Of a DNA stretch of 64,000 nt, positions 17,155 through 26,352 are shown piece by piece. Made by a program: the position numbers and the translations under genes. The notes under the pieces were generated by a model, which was given only the letters and a program-made list of their open reading frames with translations, did not search any database and had not been told where the DNA came from. This stretch comes from Azospirillum brasilense. Lineage in GTDB: Bacteria > Pseudomonadota > Alphaproteobacteria > Azospirillales > Azospirillaceae. The stretch is from contig NZ_CP059449.1 in NCBI RefSeq assembly GCF_022023855.1, positions 1,040,501-1,104,500 on the forward strand, read 5' to 3'. Position 1 is the stretch's first letter. Every line of letters begins with the position of its first letter.

Positions 17155-18963
17155 ATGCCCTGCATCCTCTTTGCGCTGCTCTGTCTCGCCTTTTTTCCCC
17201 TTGCGGCACGGGCCGATCCCCCCGCGAAGGCTGTCCACGCCATCGCCATGCATGGCGACCCCGCCTATCCGCCGGATTTCGCGCATTTCGCCTACGTCGA
17301 CCCCGACGCGCCGAAGGGCGGCACGCTGCGCCAAGCGGTGACCGGCGGCTTCGACACGCTGAACCCCCATGTGGTAAAGGGCGTGCCGGCTCTGGGGCTT
17401 AGTTTCGTTTTCGAAACGATGATGGCGCGTTCGTGGGACGAGCCCTTCTCGCTCTACGGCCTGCTGGCCGAGAGCCTGGAGGTGCCGGAGGACCGCGGCG
17501 CCGCCGTCTTCCACCTGAACCCCGCAGCGCGCTGGCACGACGGGACGCCGGTGACCGCCGCCGACGTGCTGTTCTCGCTGGAGGTCCAGCGCGCCCACGG
17601 CACGCCGAACCGCCGCCAATATTACGCCAAGGTGGCGAGCGCCGAGGCGCCGGACGACCGCACCGTCCGCTTCGTCTTCGCCCCCGGCCCGGACGGGCGT
17701 TTCGACCGAGAGATGCCGCTGCTGATGGGGCTGATGCCGATCCACGCCAAGGCGTGGTGGGCGGGGCGGGACTTCGCCGCCACGACGCTCGACCCGCCGC
17801 TGGGCAGCGGCCCCTACCGGGTCAAACAGGCGGAGGCCGGACGGCACGTCGTCTACGAGCGGGTGGCCGATTACTGGGGGCGGGACCTGCCGTCGCGGCG
17901 CGGGCTGTTCAATTTCGATGCGCTGGATTTCACCTATTTCCGCGACGACTCGGTCGCTCTGGAGGCCTTCCTGGCCGGGCAGGGCGACGTGCGGCGCGAA
18001 TCCGACCCCGCCAAATGGGCCACCGGCTACGACGGCCCGGCGCTCCGCGCGGGGCGGATCGTGCTGGAGGAATTGCCGCACCGCCGTCCGGAGTTCGCCC
18101 GCGGCCTGATCTTCAACACCCGCCGTCCCCCGTTCCAGGACATCCGGGTGCGGCGGGCGCTGGGTCTCGCCACCGATTTCGCCTGGATCGGCAAGACGCT
18201 GTTCCACGGCGCGCTGGTCCGCACCACGAGCTATTACCCGAACTCCGAACTGGCGGCGGAGGGCCTGCCGGGGCCGGAGGAGCGGGCGGTGCTGGAGCCC
18301 TTCCGCGACCGTCTGCCGCCGGCGCTGTTCACCGAGCCCTTCACCCTGCCGCACACCGACGGCAGCGGCCCGGCGGGGGCGCGGGGCAACCTGCGCGAGG
18401 CGCTGCGCCTGCTGGCCGAGGCCGGCTGGCGGGTGAGCGGTGGGCGGCTGACCAACGGGGCGGGACGTCCCTTCGCCTTCGAAATCCTGCTGGGCAACCC
18501 GGCGGACGAGCGGGTGGCGCTGGAATACGCCCGCTCGTTGGAGCGGCTCGGCATCGCCGCCACGGTGCGCACGGTGGACAACGCGCAGTATCAGGGGCGG
18601 CTTGATCATTTCGATTTCGACATGACCCTGCGCTGGTGGATCTCCAGCCTCTCGCCGGGCAACGAGCAGCTTTATTATTACGGCTCCGAGGCGGCGGACC
18701 AGCCGGGCAGCCGCAACTATCCCGGCATCCGCGACCCGGTGGTGGACGCTGTCGCCGCCTCCATTGCCGAGGCGCGGACGCGCGCCGACCTCGTGGCCCG
18801 CGTCCGCGCGCTCGACCGGGTGCTGCAGTGGGGCCACTACATGGTGCCGCTGTTCCACAGCCCGGCCGACCGCATGGCCCGCTGGTCGCGGTTGAAGCAC
18901 CCGGAGGCGACGCCCCTCTACGGCCCGCTGGTCGAATCCTGGTGGATCGCGGAGGGCGGCTGA
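17155..18963 (+). CDS. YejA-like periplasmic peptide-binding protein
   Basis: A 602-residue extracellular solute-binding protein of family 5 (peptide/nickel type). The signal peptide MPCILFALLCLAFFPLAARA is followed by HAIAMHGDPAYPPDF and YVDPDAPKGGTLRQAV, which are characteristic of the YejA branch. FNTRRPPFQDIRVRRALGLATDF is typical of the C-terminal lobe, quoted here as FNTRRPPFQDIRVRRAL. It should deliver oligopeptides to a YejBEF-type permease, but no permease genes lie nearby, so it may be an orphan component. Its last 46 bp overlap the 3' end of the convergent kinase gene. Confidence 0.88.
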   Translation: MPCILFALLCLAFFPLAARADPPAKAVHAIAMHGDPAYPPDFAHFAYVDPDAPKGGTLRQAVTGGFDTLNPHVVKGVPALGLSFVFETMMARSWDEPFSLYGLLAESLEVPEDRGAAVFHLNPAARWHDGTPVTAADVLFSLEVQRAHGTPNRRQYYAKVASAEAPDDRTVRFVFAPGPDGRFDREMPLLMGLMPIHAKAWWAGRDFAATTLDPPLGSGPYRVKQAEAGRHVVYERVADYWGRDLPSRRGLFNFDALDFTYFRDDSVALEAFLAGQGDVRRESDPAKWATGYDGPALRAGRIVLEELPHRRPEFARGLIFNTRRPPFQDIRVRRALGLATDFAWIGKTLFHGALVRTTSYYPNSELAAEGLPGPEERAVLEPFRDRLPPALFTEPFTLPHTDGSGPAGARGNLREALRLLAEAGWRVSGGRLTNGAGRPFAFEILLGNPADERVALEYARSLERLGIAATVRTVDNAQYQGRLDHFDFDMTLRWWISSLSPGNEQLYYYGSEAADQPGSRNYPGIRDPVVDAVAASIAEARTRADLVARVRALDRVLQWGHYMVPLFHSPADRMARWSRLKHPEATPLYGPLVESWWIAEGG

Positions 18964-19649
18964 GCCTCCCCATGCCCGCCATGGACCCGGTAGGCGTGCA
19001 GGATCACATCGACCACGGCGTCCAGATCGGTGAAGCGGTCGGTGTTGACGATCAGGTCGTACTGCAGCGGATCGCCGTTGGAGATCTTGAAGAACTCCTT
19101 GAAATACTTGGCGCGGGCGGCGTTGACCCGCTGCACCTCGTGCAGCGCGTCGGCGACCTTGGCGGGATCGCCGCCGGCCAGCCGCGCGGCGCAGACCTCG
19201 TCCGATCCGACGATGCGGACGCGGAAGCGCGGCGCCCCGCGCAGCAGCAGATGCGCCCCGCGCCCGACGATCACCCCGCCGCGGAAGGCGATGCCGTTGA
19301 CCACGCGGGTCAGCAGCCGCTGGTACTCGGTCAGCGGGTCGTGCAGCCCCATCAGGCTGGCGTAGAGGAACATTCCCGCCCGCCCCGGCAGCTTCTCGTC
19401 GAGCTGGCGCATCAGCGCGGGATCGGAGGTGGCCGTCGCCACCACGGCGTCGAGAATTTCCTTGTCGAAGCAGGGCACCCCCAGCGACTCGGCGAGCTTC
19501 GCCGCGATCTCCTCGCCGCCGGTCCCGTGCTCGCGGGCGATGGTGACGACGGGGGGCGGGGACTCCAACGGACCGGAGCGGACCCGGTGCGGGTGAAGCT
19601 GGTCGGTTCGGATGTAGGTCAGAAGCGCCTGGAATTCGTCGCGGGCCAT
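18918..19649 (-). CDS. Cytidylate-kinase-like family protein
   Basis: A 243-residue P-loop protein of the Cytidylate_kin2 (AAA_26) group. The nucleotide-binding motif is degenerate: VVTIAREHGTGGEEIAAKL near residues 34-52. CFDKEILDAVV and VIVGRGAHLLL follow, with a late VNTDRFTDLD. Its true substrate is not established, and the first Arg-rich lid of real CMP kinases is not obvious. The gene converges on the YejA-like gene and overlaps it by 46 bp. Confidence 0.8.
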   Translation of the reverse strand: MARDEFQALLTYIRTDQLHPHRVRSGPLESPPPVVTIAREHGTGGEEIAAKLAESLGVPCFDKEILDAVVATATSDPALMRQLDEKLPGRAGMFLYASLMGLHDPLTEYQRLLTRVVNGIAFRGGVIVGRGAHLLLRGAPRFRVRIVGSDEVCAARLAGGDPAKVADALHEVQRVNAARAKYFKEFFKISNGDPLQYDLIVNTDRFTDLDAVVDVILHAYRVHGGHGEAQPPSAIHQDSTSGP

Positions 19650-19770
19650 GGCTCCCCTCCGCGAACGGTTGCGACGGTTCCAGTGTCCGGCTGGGCGGTG
19701 GCGGGGTCAACCACGCCCAAGGGGGAGGGGCACGCCGCCGCACCCCTTTCGCGCGCCGCCGAAAAGGACC

Positions 19771-21312
19771 CTACAGCACCCGGACCGCGATCACCGTCAG
19801 CAGGACGACGATGATCCACAGGGCGATACGTTCGCTGATCCGGCGTTCCACCCAGCGGTCGAGCATGTGCTTGATCGAATGGGGGTGCAGGCGCAGGCCG
19901 CCGTCGGCCAGTTCGGCGGCGGCGCGTTCGGCCTGGTTCACCAGCCGGGGCAGGCGGCGCACCGTCGACACCACGGCCTCCAGATCGTCGAGAATCTGGG
20001 CCTCCGGCCCGCGGTTCTCGCGCATCCAGTCCTCGATCAGCGGGCGCGCCAGTTCCCACATGTTGATGTCGGGGTTCAGGATGCGGCCCACCCCCTCCGC
20101 CGTCAGCATGCTCTTCTGGAGCAGGAGGAGCTGCGGCTGGGTCTCCATCTCGAACTGCTCGGTCACCGCGAAGAGCTGGGCGAGCAGCCGGCCGACGGAA
20201 ATCTCGCTCAGCGGCTTGTTCTGCAACGGCTCGCCGATGGCGCGGCAGGCCTGGGTGAAGACCTCGATCGACTGGTGGCGGGGGACGTAGCCCGCCTCGA
20301 AATGCACCACCGCGACGCGGCGGTAGTCGCCGGTCAGGAAGCCGATCAGCATGTCGGCGAGGTAGGTCCGCGTCGCCCGGTCCAGCCGGCCCATGATGCC
20401 GAAATCGACGGCGGTGATGTTGCCGTCCTGGGTGACGAACAGGTTGCCGGGGTGCAGGTCGGCGTGGAAGAAGCCGTCGCGGAACACCTGGTTGAAGAAG
20501 CTGGCCGAGGCCTTCGCCAGGATCTCGTCGCGGTCGAAGCCGGCGGCGTCGAGCCTTTCCGACTCGTCCACCTTGAAGCCGCGGATGCGCTCCAGCGTCA
20601 GGACGCGGCGCGCCGTGCGGTCCCAGTCGATGGCCGGGACGTTGAAGGTGGGGTCGTCCTTGAAGTTGTCGCCCAGCTCCGACGCTGCCGCGGCTTCCAT
20701 CCGCAGCTCCATCTCCAGGCGGGAGGTGCGGGCGAAGGTGTCCACCACCTCGCGCGGGCGCAGCCGCTTCAGCTTGGGCATGACCAGGACGGCCAGCTCG
20801 GCCAGCCAGTAGAACAGGTCGATGTCCCGCTCGAAGGCGTTCTCGATGCCCGGCCGCAGAACCTTCACCGCGACCTCCCGCCCCTCGGCGGTGACGGCGA
20901 AATGCACCTGCGCGATGGAGGCGGCGGCGACCGGCGCCTCGTCGAAGCTGCGGAACAGCGTCCCGATGGGGGCGCCCAGCTCCTCTTCGACGATGGCGCG
21001 GGCCTGTGATCCCGGGAAGGGCGGCAGCTTGTCCTGAAGCTCGGCCAGATCGAGCGCCATCCGCTCGCCGACGAGGTCGGAGCGGGTGGACAGCAGCTGC
21101 CCCAGCTTGATGTAGGTCGGCCCCAGGTCGGCCAGCGCGCGGGCCAGCCGCTGGCCGACGCGGCCCGGCTCCTTGGCGTTGCCGACCCAGCGCCAGAACA
21201 GCGCGAAGCCGGGGGCGGTCTGCGGCAGCGTTTCCGGCAGCGCGTTGTAGCGCGCCAGCGTGCGGCCGATCACGAAGAGGCGGCCGATGTTTCGGGCGGT
21301 CCGGAACAGCAT
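19771..21312 (-). CDS. ubiB: UbiB-type atypical kinase for ubiquinone biosynthesis
   Basis: A 513-residue ABC1/ADCK-family protein needed for ubiquinone synthesis. The family features are in order: KLGQLLSTRSDLVGERMA (KxGQ motif), the alanine-rich AAASIAQVHFAV nucleotide loop, HADLHPGNLFV as catalytic loop and AVDFGIMGRLDR as metal-binding loop. Two hydrophobic C-terminal segments include ERIALWIIVVLLTVIAVRVL, anchoring the protein in the membrane. It starts 4 bp after the ubiE stop, so the two genes form one transcription unit. Confidence 0.95.
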   Translation of the reverse strand: MLFRTARNIGRLFVIGRTLARYNALPETLPQTAPGFALFWRWVGNAKEPGRVGQRLARALADLGPTYIKLGQLLSTRSDLVGERMALDLAELQDKLPPFPGSQARAIVEEELGAPIGTLFRSFDEAPVAAASIAQVHFAVTAEGREVAVKVLRPGIENAFERDIDLFYWLAELAVLVMPKLKRLRPREVVDTFARTSRLEMELRMEAAAASELGDNFKDDPTFNVPAIDWDRTARRVLTLERIRGFKVDESERLDAAGFDRDEILAKASASFFNQVFRDGFFHADLHPGNLFVTQDGNITAVDFGIMGRLDRATRTYLADMLIGFLTGDYRRVAVVHFEAGYVPRHQSIEVFTQACRAIGEPLQNKPLSEISVGRLLAQLFAVTEQFEMETQPQLLLLQKSMLTAEGVGRILNPDINMWELARPLIEDWMRENRGPEAQILDDLEAVVSTVRRLPRLVNQAERAAAELADGGLRLHPHSIKHMLDRWVERRISERIALWIIVVLLTVIAVRVL

Positions 21313-21316
21313 CCGG

Positions 21317-22126
21317 TCAGATCCGCCAGCCGGAATGGATGGCGGCGATGCCGCCCGTCAGGTTGCGCACGCGCACCGCGCCGAAGCCGGCGGCCTCGAT
21401 GCGCTTGACCATGGCCTGCTGCTCGGGGAAGCGGCGGATGCTCTCCGCCAGATAGCGGTAGCTGTCCTCGTCCCCGGCCACCATGCGGCCGAGCCGCGGC
21501 AGGACCTGGAAGGAATAGACGTCGTAGATCTCGCGCAGGACCGGAAGGACCACGTGGCTGAACTCCAGGCAGAAGAACTTTCCGCCGGGCTTCAACACGC
21601 GGCGCGCCTCGGAAAGCGCGGCGTCGATGCGCGTGACGTTGCGCAGGCCGAACGCAATCGTATAGGCGTCCACCGAACGGGAGGCGATGGGCAGCCTTTC
21701 GGCGTCGCCGACCGTCCAGTTCACGCCGGTCAGCAGGTTGCGGTCGTAGGAGCGGTCGCGCCCGACGCGGACCATCGACTCGGTGATGTCGCAGACCACG
21801 GCCCGCCCGCCGCCGCGCTCCAGGAAGCGGAAGGCGATGTCGCCGGTGCCGCCCGCCACGTCCAGCAGCGTCATGTCGGCGCGCGGCGCCACCATCTCCA
21901 TCAGCGTGTCCTTCCACAGCCGGTGGATGCCGCCCGACATCAGGTCGTTCATCAGGTCGTAGCGCCCGGCCACGCTGTCAAAGACGGCGCGGACGAGGCC
22001 GGACTTGGCGTCGGGATCGACGGGGCGGTAGCCGAACCAGTTCCCTTCGGCCCCGGCGGACACGCCGGTGGCCTGGGCGGGAGCTGCGGGCTGGGACGGG
22101 GCGGAGGGGGTGCGCGGATCGGTCAT
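21317..22126 (-). CDS. ubiE: Demethylmenaquinone/ubiquinone C-methyltransferase UbiE
   Basis: A 269-residue SAM-dependent methyltransferase that C-methylates the quinone ring in ubiquinone synthesis. Signature stretches are YDLMNDLMSGGIHRLWKD, LLDVAGGTGDIAFRFLERG (motif I), GDAERLPIASRSVDAY and AFGLRNVTRIDAAL. The N-terminal 25 residues are proline- and alanine-rich and probably disordered. An ATG at 22138 would add four residues; neither start has a clear ribosome-binding site. It is the first gene of the ubiE-ubiB pair and divergent from the TPR gene. Confidence 0.95.
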   Translation of the reverse strand: MTDPRTPSAPSQPAAPAQATGVSAGAEGNWFGYRPVDPDAKSGLVRAVFDSVAGRYDLMNDLMSGGIHRLWKDTLMEMVAPRADMTLLDVAGGTGDIAFRFLERGGGRAVVCDITESMVRVGRDRSYDRNLLTGVNWTVGDAERLPIASRSVDAYTIAFGLRNVTRIDAALSEARRVLKPGGKFFCLEFSHVVLPVLREIYDVYSFQVLPRLGRMVAGDEDSYRYLAESIRRFPEQQAMVKRIEAAGFGAVRVRNLTGGIAAIHSGWRI

Positions 22127-22275
22127 GGCGCGCAACATAGCGCGCGGTCTGGGCTTGCGCCAGCCGGGGCGTTGCCGTGACGCACCTCCGGGACGCGGTT
22201 TTTGCGGGCTTGACCCCGTGCCCCGCCTTCGCCACCGTGCCCCCAGGCGGAAGACGGGGGGACTGACGGGGGACC

Positions 22276-24168
22276 ATGGCCACGCTGCAGGAAGCCCTGC
22301 TGATCGCCTTCGACCTCCAGCGGGAGGGGCGCTTCGCCGAGGCCGACTCGGTCTACGGGCAAATCCTCGACGCCGTTCCCGGCCACCCGCCGGCCCTTCA
22401 TCTGCGCGGCCTCCTCCTCGCCCAATGCGGGCGGCTGGAGGAGGGCTGCGCGCTGGTCGGGCAGGCCATCGCCGGGGATGAAGGCCAGCCCGACATGCAC
22501 GCCAACCACGCCAACCTGCTGGAAGCGCTGGGCCGCTTCGGCGCGGCGGCGGCGGCGCTGGCCCGCGCTGCCGCCCTCGATCCGGAGCGTGTGGCGCTTC
22601 TCAACAATTTCGCGGTGCGCCGGCTGGCTGCCGACGATCCGGCCGCGGCGGAACAGGCCCTGCGCGTGGCGGTGGACCTTCAGCCGGGGCTGGCCGATCC
22701 GCGCATCAACCGCGCCCAGGCGTTGGATGCGCTGGGACGGACGGACGAGGCGCTGGCCCAGCGGCGGATCGCCGCGCTGCTGGTGCCGGACGACGCCGGC
22801 TTGCTGGGGGCGCTGGCCCTGTGGCCCGACGCCGCGGAAGCCGACCTGCGCCGCGCCCTGCGGCTCGACCCGGAACGGGCGGAGCTGTGGAACCGGCTGG
22901 GGGCGTGGCGGAAGGACCGCGGCGCGCTGTCTTCGGCCCGCAGCGCCTATGAGCGCGGTCTGGCGCTGGACCCCGCCGACGCCGCGCTGTGGAACAACCG
23001 GGCCAACGTGCGGAAGGGGCAGGGCGATCCGGGCGGCGCGCGGGACGCCCTGCGGCGTGCGGCGGCGCTCCAGCCGGAATCGGCGGCCATCCGCAACAAT
23101 CTCGCCGACGCCCACACGCTCTGCGGCGACCCGGCGGCGGCGCTGGCCGAGGCGGAGGCGGCGCTCGCCCGCGACCCCGCCCTGGCCGACGCGCGGCTGG
23201 CGCGGGCCGCGGCGCTGCTGGCGCTCGGGCGCTTCGCCGAGGGCTGGGATGCCTGGGAGGACCGCTGGTCCGCCGAACCCTGGTGCCGCACCGCCGGGCG
23301 CTTCCCACAGCCGCTGTGGACGGGCCAGCCGCTCCGCGACGGACGGCTGCTCGTCTGGGGGGAGCAGGGGGTCGGCGACGAGCTGATGTTCGCCACGATG
23401 CTCCCGTTGTTGACGCAATCGTCAACAGATAAGACGCAATCATCAACAGGCGCTTTGGCGGGCTGCCTGTTGGAATGCGACGCCCGGCTGGCGCCGCTGT
23501 TCGCCCGCGCTCTGCCGGGAGTGGAGGTGGTGCCGCGCGGCCCGGTGCCGGTCCCGCGCCTGTCCGCCCCGGACATCGCCGCGCAGATCCCCTCGGGCAG
23601 CCTGCCGCGCCTGCTGCTGCGCGGCGAGGAGGATTTTCGCCGGCTGCGCCCCATCCTGGCCGCCGACCCGGCGCGGGCGCCGGCGGTTCGGCGGGGTGGT
23701 GGGCGGCCTCTGGTCGGCATCGCCTGGCACACCACCAATCCGAAATGGGGACGCCTGCGCAACGTGCCGCCGGCCGATCTGGCGCGCGCTCTGCACGCCG
23801 CGGGCGCCGACATGGTGGTGCTGCAGTACGGCGACTGCGCGGGGGAAGTGGCCGCGCTGGCGGCGGAGGGCATCGCCATCACGCTGCCGCCCGGGCTGGA
23901 CCGCAAGGACGACCTGGACGGGCTGGCCGCGCAAATCGCCGCCACCGACCTCGTCGTCACCATCGACAACGCCACCGCCCATCTCGCCGGCGCGCTGGGG
24001 CATCCGGTCTGGGTGCTGCTGTCCCATGCGGCGGACTGGCGCTGGCTGGTCGGCCGGGACGACTCACCCTGGTACCCCTCGGCCCGCCTGTTCCGTCAGC
24101 CGGCGGCGGGGGACTGGCGGACGCCGCTGGACGCCGTGACCGACCGGCTGCGCGCGCTTTTCCGGTAG
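22276..24168 (+). CDS. TPR protein with glycosyltransferase-like C-terminal domain (1)
   Basis: A 630-residue protein. Residues from about 1 to 320 are tetratricopeptide repeats (for example PAALHLRGLLLAQCGRLEEG and LWNRLGAWRKDRGALSSARS). The rest resembles a GT-B fold like heptosyltransferases: LVWGEQGVGDELMFATMLP, then DLVVTIDNATAHLAGALGH and a VWVLLSHAADWRWL end. No signal peptide is present. A 21-base tandem duplication inside the gene (23412-23450) encodes TQSSTDKTQSST within the second domain. Together with its paralogue it sits between ubiE and mutM. Protein glycosylation or surface polysaccharide work is a guess. Confidence 0.8.
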   Translation: MATLQEALLIAFDLQREGRFAEADSVYGQILDAVPGHPPALHLRGLLLAQCGRLEEGCALVGQAIAGDEGQPDMHANHANLLEALGRFGAAAAALARAAALDPERVALLNNFAVRRLAADDPAAAEQALRVAVDLQPGLADPRINRAQALDALGRTDEALAQRRIAALLVPDDAGLLGALALWPDAAEADLRRALRLDPERAELWNRLGAWRKDRGALSSARSAYERGLALDPADAALWNNRANVRKGQGDPGGARDALRRAAALQPESAAIRNNLADAHTLCGDPAAALAEAEAALARDPALADARLARAAALLALGRFAEGWDAWEDRWSAEPWCRTAGRFPQPLWTGQPLRDGRLLVWGEQGVGDELMFATMLPLLTQSSTDKTQSSTGALAGCLLECDARLAPLFARALPGVEVVPRGPVPVPRLSAPDIAAQIPSGSLPRLLLRGEEDFRRLRPILAADPARAPAVRRGGGRPLVGIAWHTTNPKWGRLRNVPPADLARALHAAGADMVVLQYGDCAGEVAALAAEGIAITLPPGLDRKDDLDGLAAQIAATDLVVTIDNATAHLAGALGHPVWVLLSHAADWRWLVGRDDSPWYPSARLFRQPAAGDWRTPLDAVTDRLRALFR

Positions 24169-24231
24169 CTCTGCTACCCTTCGCGTCCTCCCACCCCTTC
24201 ACTTCCTCCTCCCACGGCCCGGCACGGAAAC

Positions 24232-26253
24232 ATGGCGACAATCGCGGAAGCCCTGGCCATCGCCTTCGACCACCACGAGTCAGGCCGTCTGGCCGAGGCC
24301 GAAATCCTCTACGGCCGCATCCTCGACGCCGATCCCCATCAGGCGACCGCTCTGCATCTGCTGGGCGTGCTCTACGGCCAGACGGACCGGCCGAAACTGG
24401 CCGCGGCGCTGTTCGTGGGGGCCATCGGGCTGGCTCCGGACAATCCGGGCCTGCGCTACGACCTCGCCCGCGTCCGGCTGATCCTGGAGGACGGGGAGGG
24501 GGCGGTGGCCGCCCTGCGGCGGACGCTGGCGCTCCAGCCCGACCACGCGGCAGCGCTGTTCCAGCTCGCCCTGGCCTGCCGCGGCGTCGGGCGGTACGAC
24601 GAGTCGCTGCTGGTGCTGGAACGGCTCCTGATGCTCCAGCCCGACAGCCTGGAGGCGCGCTACCTCGCCGACCGGGCGGTGGAGCGGGAGGGGCGGGAGC
24701 TTCTTGACGGAGGGGAGGTCGGGCAGGCGGTGGCGCGGCTCACCCGCCCGGTGGCGGAGGCGGTGGGGGTGCCGCTCCTCTCCGCCCGCGCCGCCGCGCT
24801 CTACCGCGATGGCCGGGTGGAGGAGGCCGCCCGGCTGTTCCGCGGGCTGCTGGCCGCACGTCCGGCGGAGGCCCTGGCGCTGTGGAACCTGTCGCTGTGC
24901 CGGCTCGACGGGCGCGACGCGGCGGCGGCGGAGCGGCTGGCCCGCCGGGCGCGCGCCCTGGCCCCGCAGGAGGCGGAGGGCCACGCCAAGCTCGGGCTGG
25001 CGCTGGCCGCCCAGGGGCGGCGGGAGGAGGCGCTGGCCGCCAGCCGCGCGGCGCTGGCATGCGATCCGGCGCACGCACCGTCCCTGTCCAACCTCGGCGC
25101 GCTGACCATCCAGATCGGGGAGGACGCGCAGGCCCTGCGGCTGGCCGAGCGGGCGTTGCGGCTGGCCCAGGATCTGGGCGAGGCCCAGGTCGTCCGTGGC
25201 GATGCACTCGTTCATCTCGGCCGCCCGCGGGACGCGGAGGAGGCCTTCCGTGGCGCCCTGCGGGTGGCGCCGCAACTGACCGTCGCCCACTGGAATCTGG
25301 CCCATCTGCTGCTGCGGCTGGGCGATTACGCCGCCGGCTGGGCGGAATACGAGTGGCGCTGGCGGAGCGAGGCCCTGGCCGGGCAGCGCCGCCCCTTCCG
25401 CCAGCCGCTCTGGGACGGCACCGATTTGGCGGGGCGCACCATCCTGGTCCATGCGGAGCAAGGGCTGGGCGACACGATCCAGTTCATCCGCTTTCTGGAT
25501 CACGTGCTGCAGGCCGCTCCGGCGCGCGTCCATCTGGAGGCGCACGGCCCTCTCCTGCCGCTGCTGGAGCGCAACACCGATCCGGCGCGGGTGACGGTGA
25601 TCCCGCGCGCTCCCGACTTTCCGGGCGTAAGCGGCTTGCCCGACACCGACGTCCAGATTCCGCTGATGAGCCTCGCCGGCCTGTTCTGCCCGAGCCTGGA
25701 GGCGATCCCCGCCCGCGTGCCCTATCTGCGTCCCGATCCGCGGCGCGTCGCCGCCTGGAGCGAGCGGCTGGTGGAGGGGCCGGGGCCGCGGGTCGGGCTG
25801 GTCTGGGCGGGCAACCCGTCCTTTCACGGCGACGCCCAGCGCTCGCCCCGGCTGGCCGGGCTGCGGCCGGTGCTGGACGTGCCGGGCGTGCGCTTCTTCG
25901 GGCTTCAGAAAGGGCCGGGGCGGGAGGATCTGGAAGGGGTGGCGATGCCACCCTCCTTCACCGATCTGGGGCCGGACATCGCCGATTTCGCCGACACCGC
26001 GGCGATCATGAGCAACCTCGACCTCGTGATCTCCTCCTGCACCGGCCCGGCCCATCTGGCCGGGGCGCTGGGGGTGCCGGTGTGGATCGTGCTTCCGCAC
26101 GCGCCGGATTGGCGTTGGTTGATGGGGCGGGAGGACAGCCCCTGGTATCCCACTGCCCGCCTGTTCCGCCAGACGCGCGTCGGCGACTGGTCCGGCCCGG
26201 CGGAGGCGGTAGCGCGCGCCTTGCGGGGGCTGGTGGACGGCTCGGAGGGCTGA
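24232..26253 (+). CDS. TPR protein with glycosyltransferase-like C-terminal domain (2)
   Basis: A 673-residue paralogue of the preceding gene with the same order: tetratricopeptide repeats over roughly residues 1-370 and a GT-B-like domain after that. Matching landmarks are GYAAGWAEYEWRWR-like DYAAGWAEYEWRWRSEALAG, ILVHAEQGLGDTIQFIRFL, DLVISSCTGPAHLAGALGV and VWIVLPHAPDWRWLMGRED. The first residues (MATIAEALAIAFDHHESGRL) mirror the paralogue's MATLQEALLIAFDLQREGRF, which indicates duplication. It lacks the TQSST duplication. The 63-bp spacing suggests cotranscription with the first copy. Confidence 0.82.
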   Translation: MATIAEALAIAFDHHESGRLAEAEILYGRILDADPHQATALHLLGVLYGQTDRPKLAAALFVGAIGLAPDNPGLRYDLARVRLILEDGEGAVAALRRTLALQPDHAAALFQLALACRGVGRYDESLLVLERLLMLQPDSLEARYLADRAVEREGRELLDGGEVGQAVARLTRPVAEAVGVPLLSARAAALYRDGRVEEAARLFRGLLAARPAEALALWNLSLCRLDGRDAAAAERLARRARALAPQEAEGHAKLGLALAAQGRREEALAASRAALACDPAHAPSLSNLGALTIQIGEDAQALRLAERALRLAQDLGEAQVVRGDALVHLGRPRDAEEAFRGALRVAPQLTVAHWNLAHLLLRLGDYAAGWAEYEWRWRSEALAGQRRPFRQPLWDGTDLAGRTILVHAEQGLGDTIQFIRFLDHVLQAAPARVHLEAHGPLLPLLERNTDPARVTVIPRAPDFPGVSGLPDTDVQIPLMSLAGLFCPSLEAIPARVPYLRPDPRRVAAWSERLVEGPGPRVGLVWAGNPSFHGDAQRSPRLAGLRPVLDVPGVRFFGLQKGPGREDLEGVAMPPSFTDLGPDIADFADTAAIMSNLDLVISSCTGPAHLAGALGVPVWIVLPHAPDWRWLMGREDSPWYPTARLFRQTRVGDWSGPAEAVARALRGLVDGSEG

Positions 26254-26352
26254 GGGCGCCATCCATTCGCCGCCACGGGTGCCCGCTCCCCGACGAGCCT
26301 CAATCGGTGCCCCTTGCGTCAACCGGCGCTTCCCACCATCCTCCTTGCCATC

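Noticed and set aside
16810..19743. A 977-residue minus-strand open frame
   Set aside because: It runs antisense to the YejA-like gene and through the ppa and kinase genes in another frame; no motif supports it.
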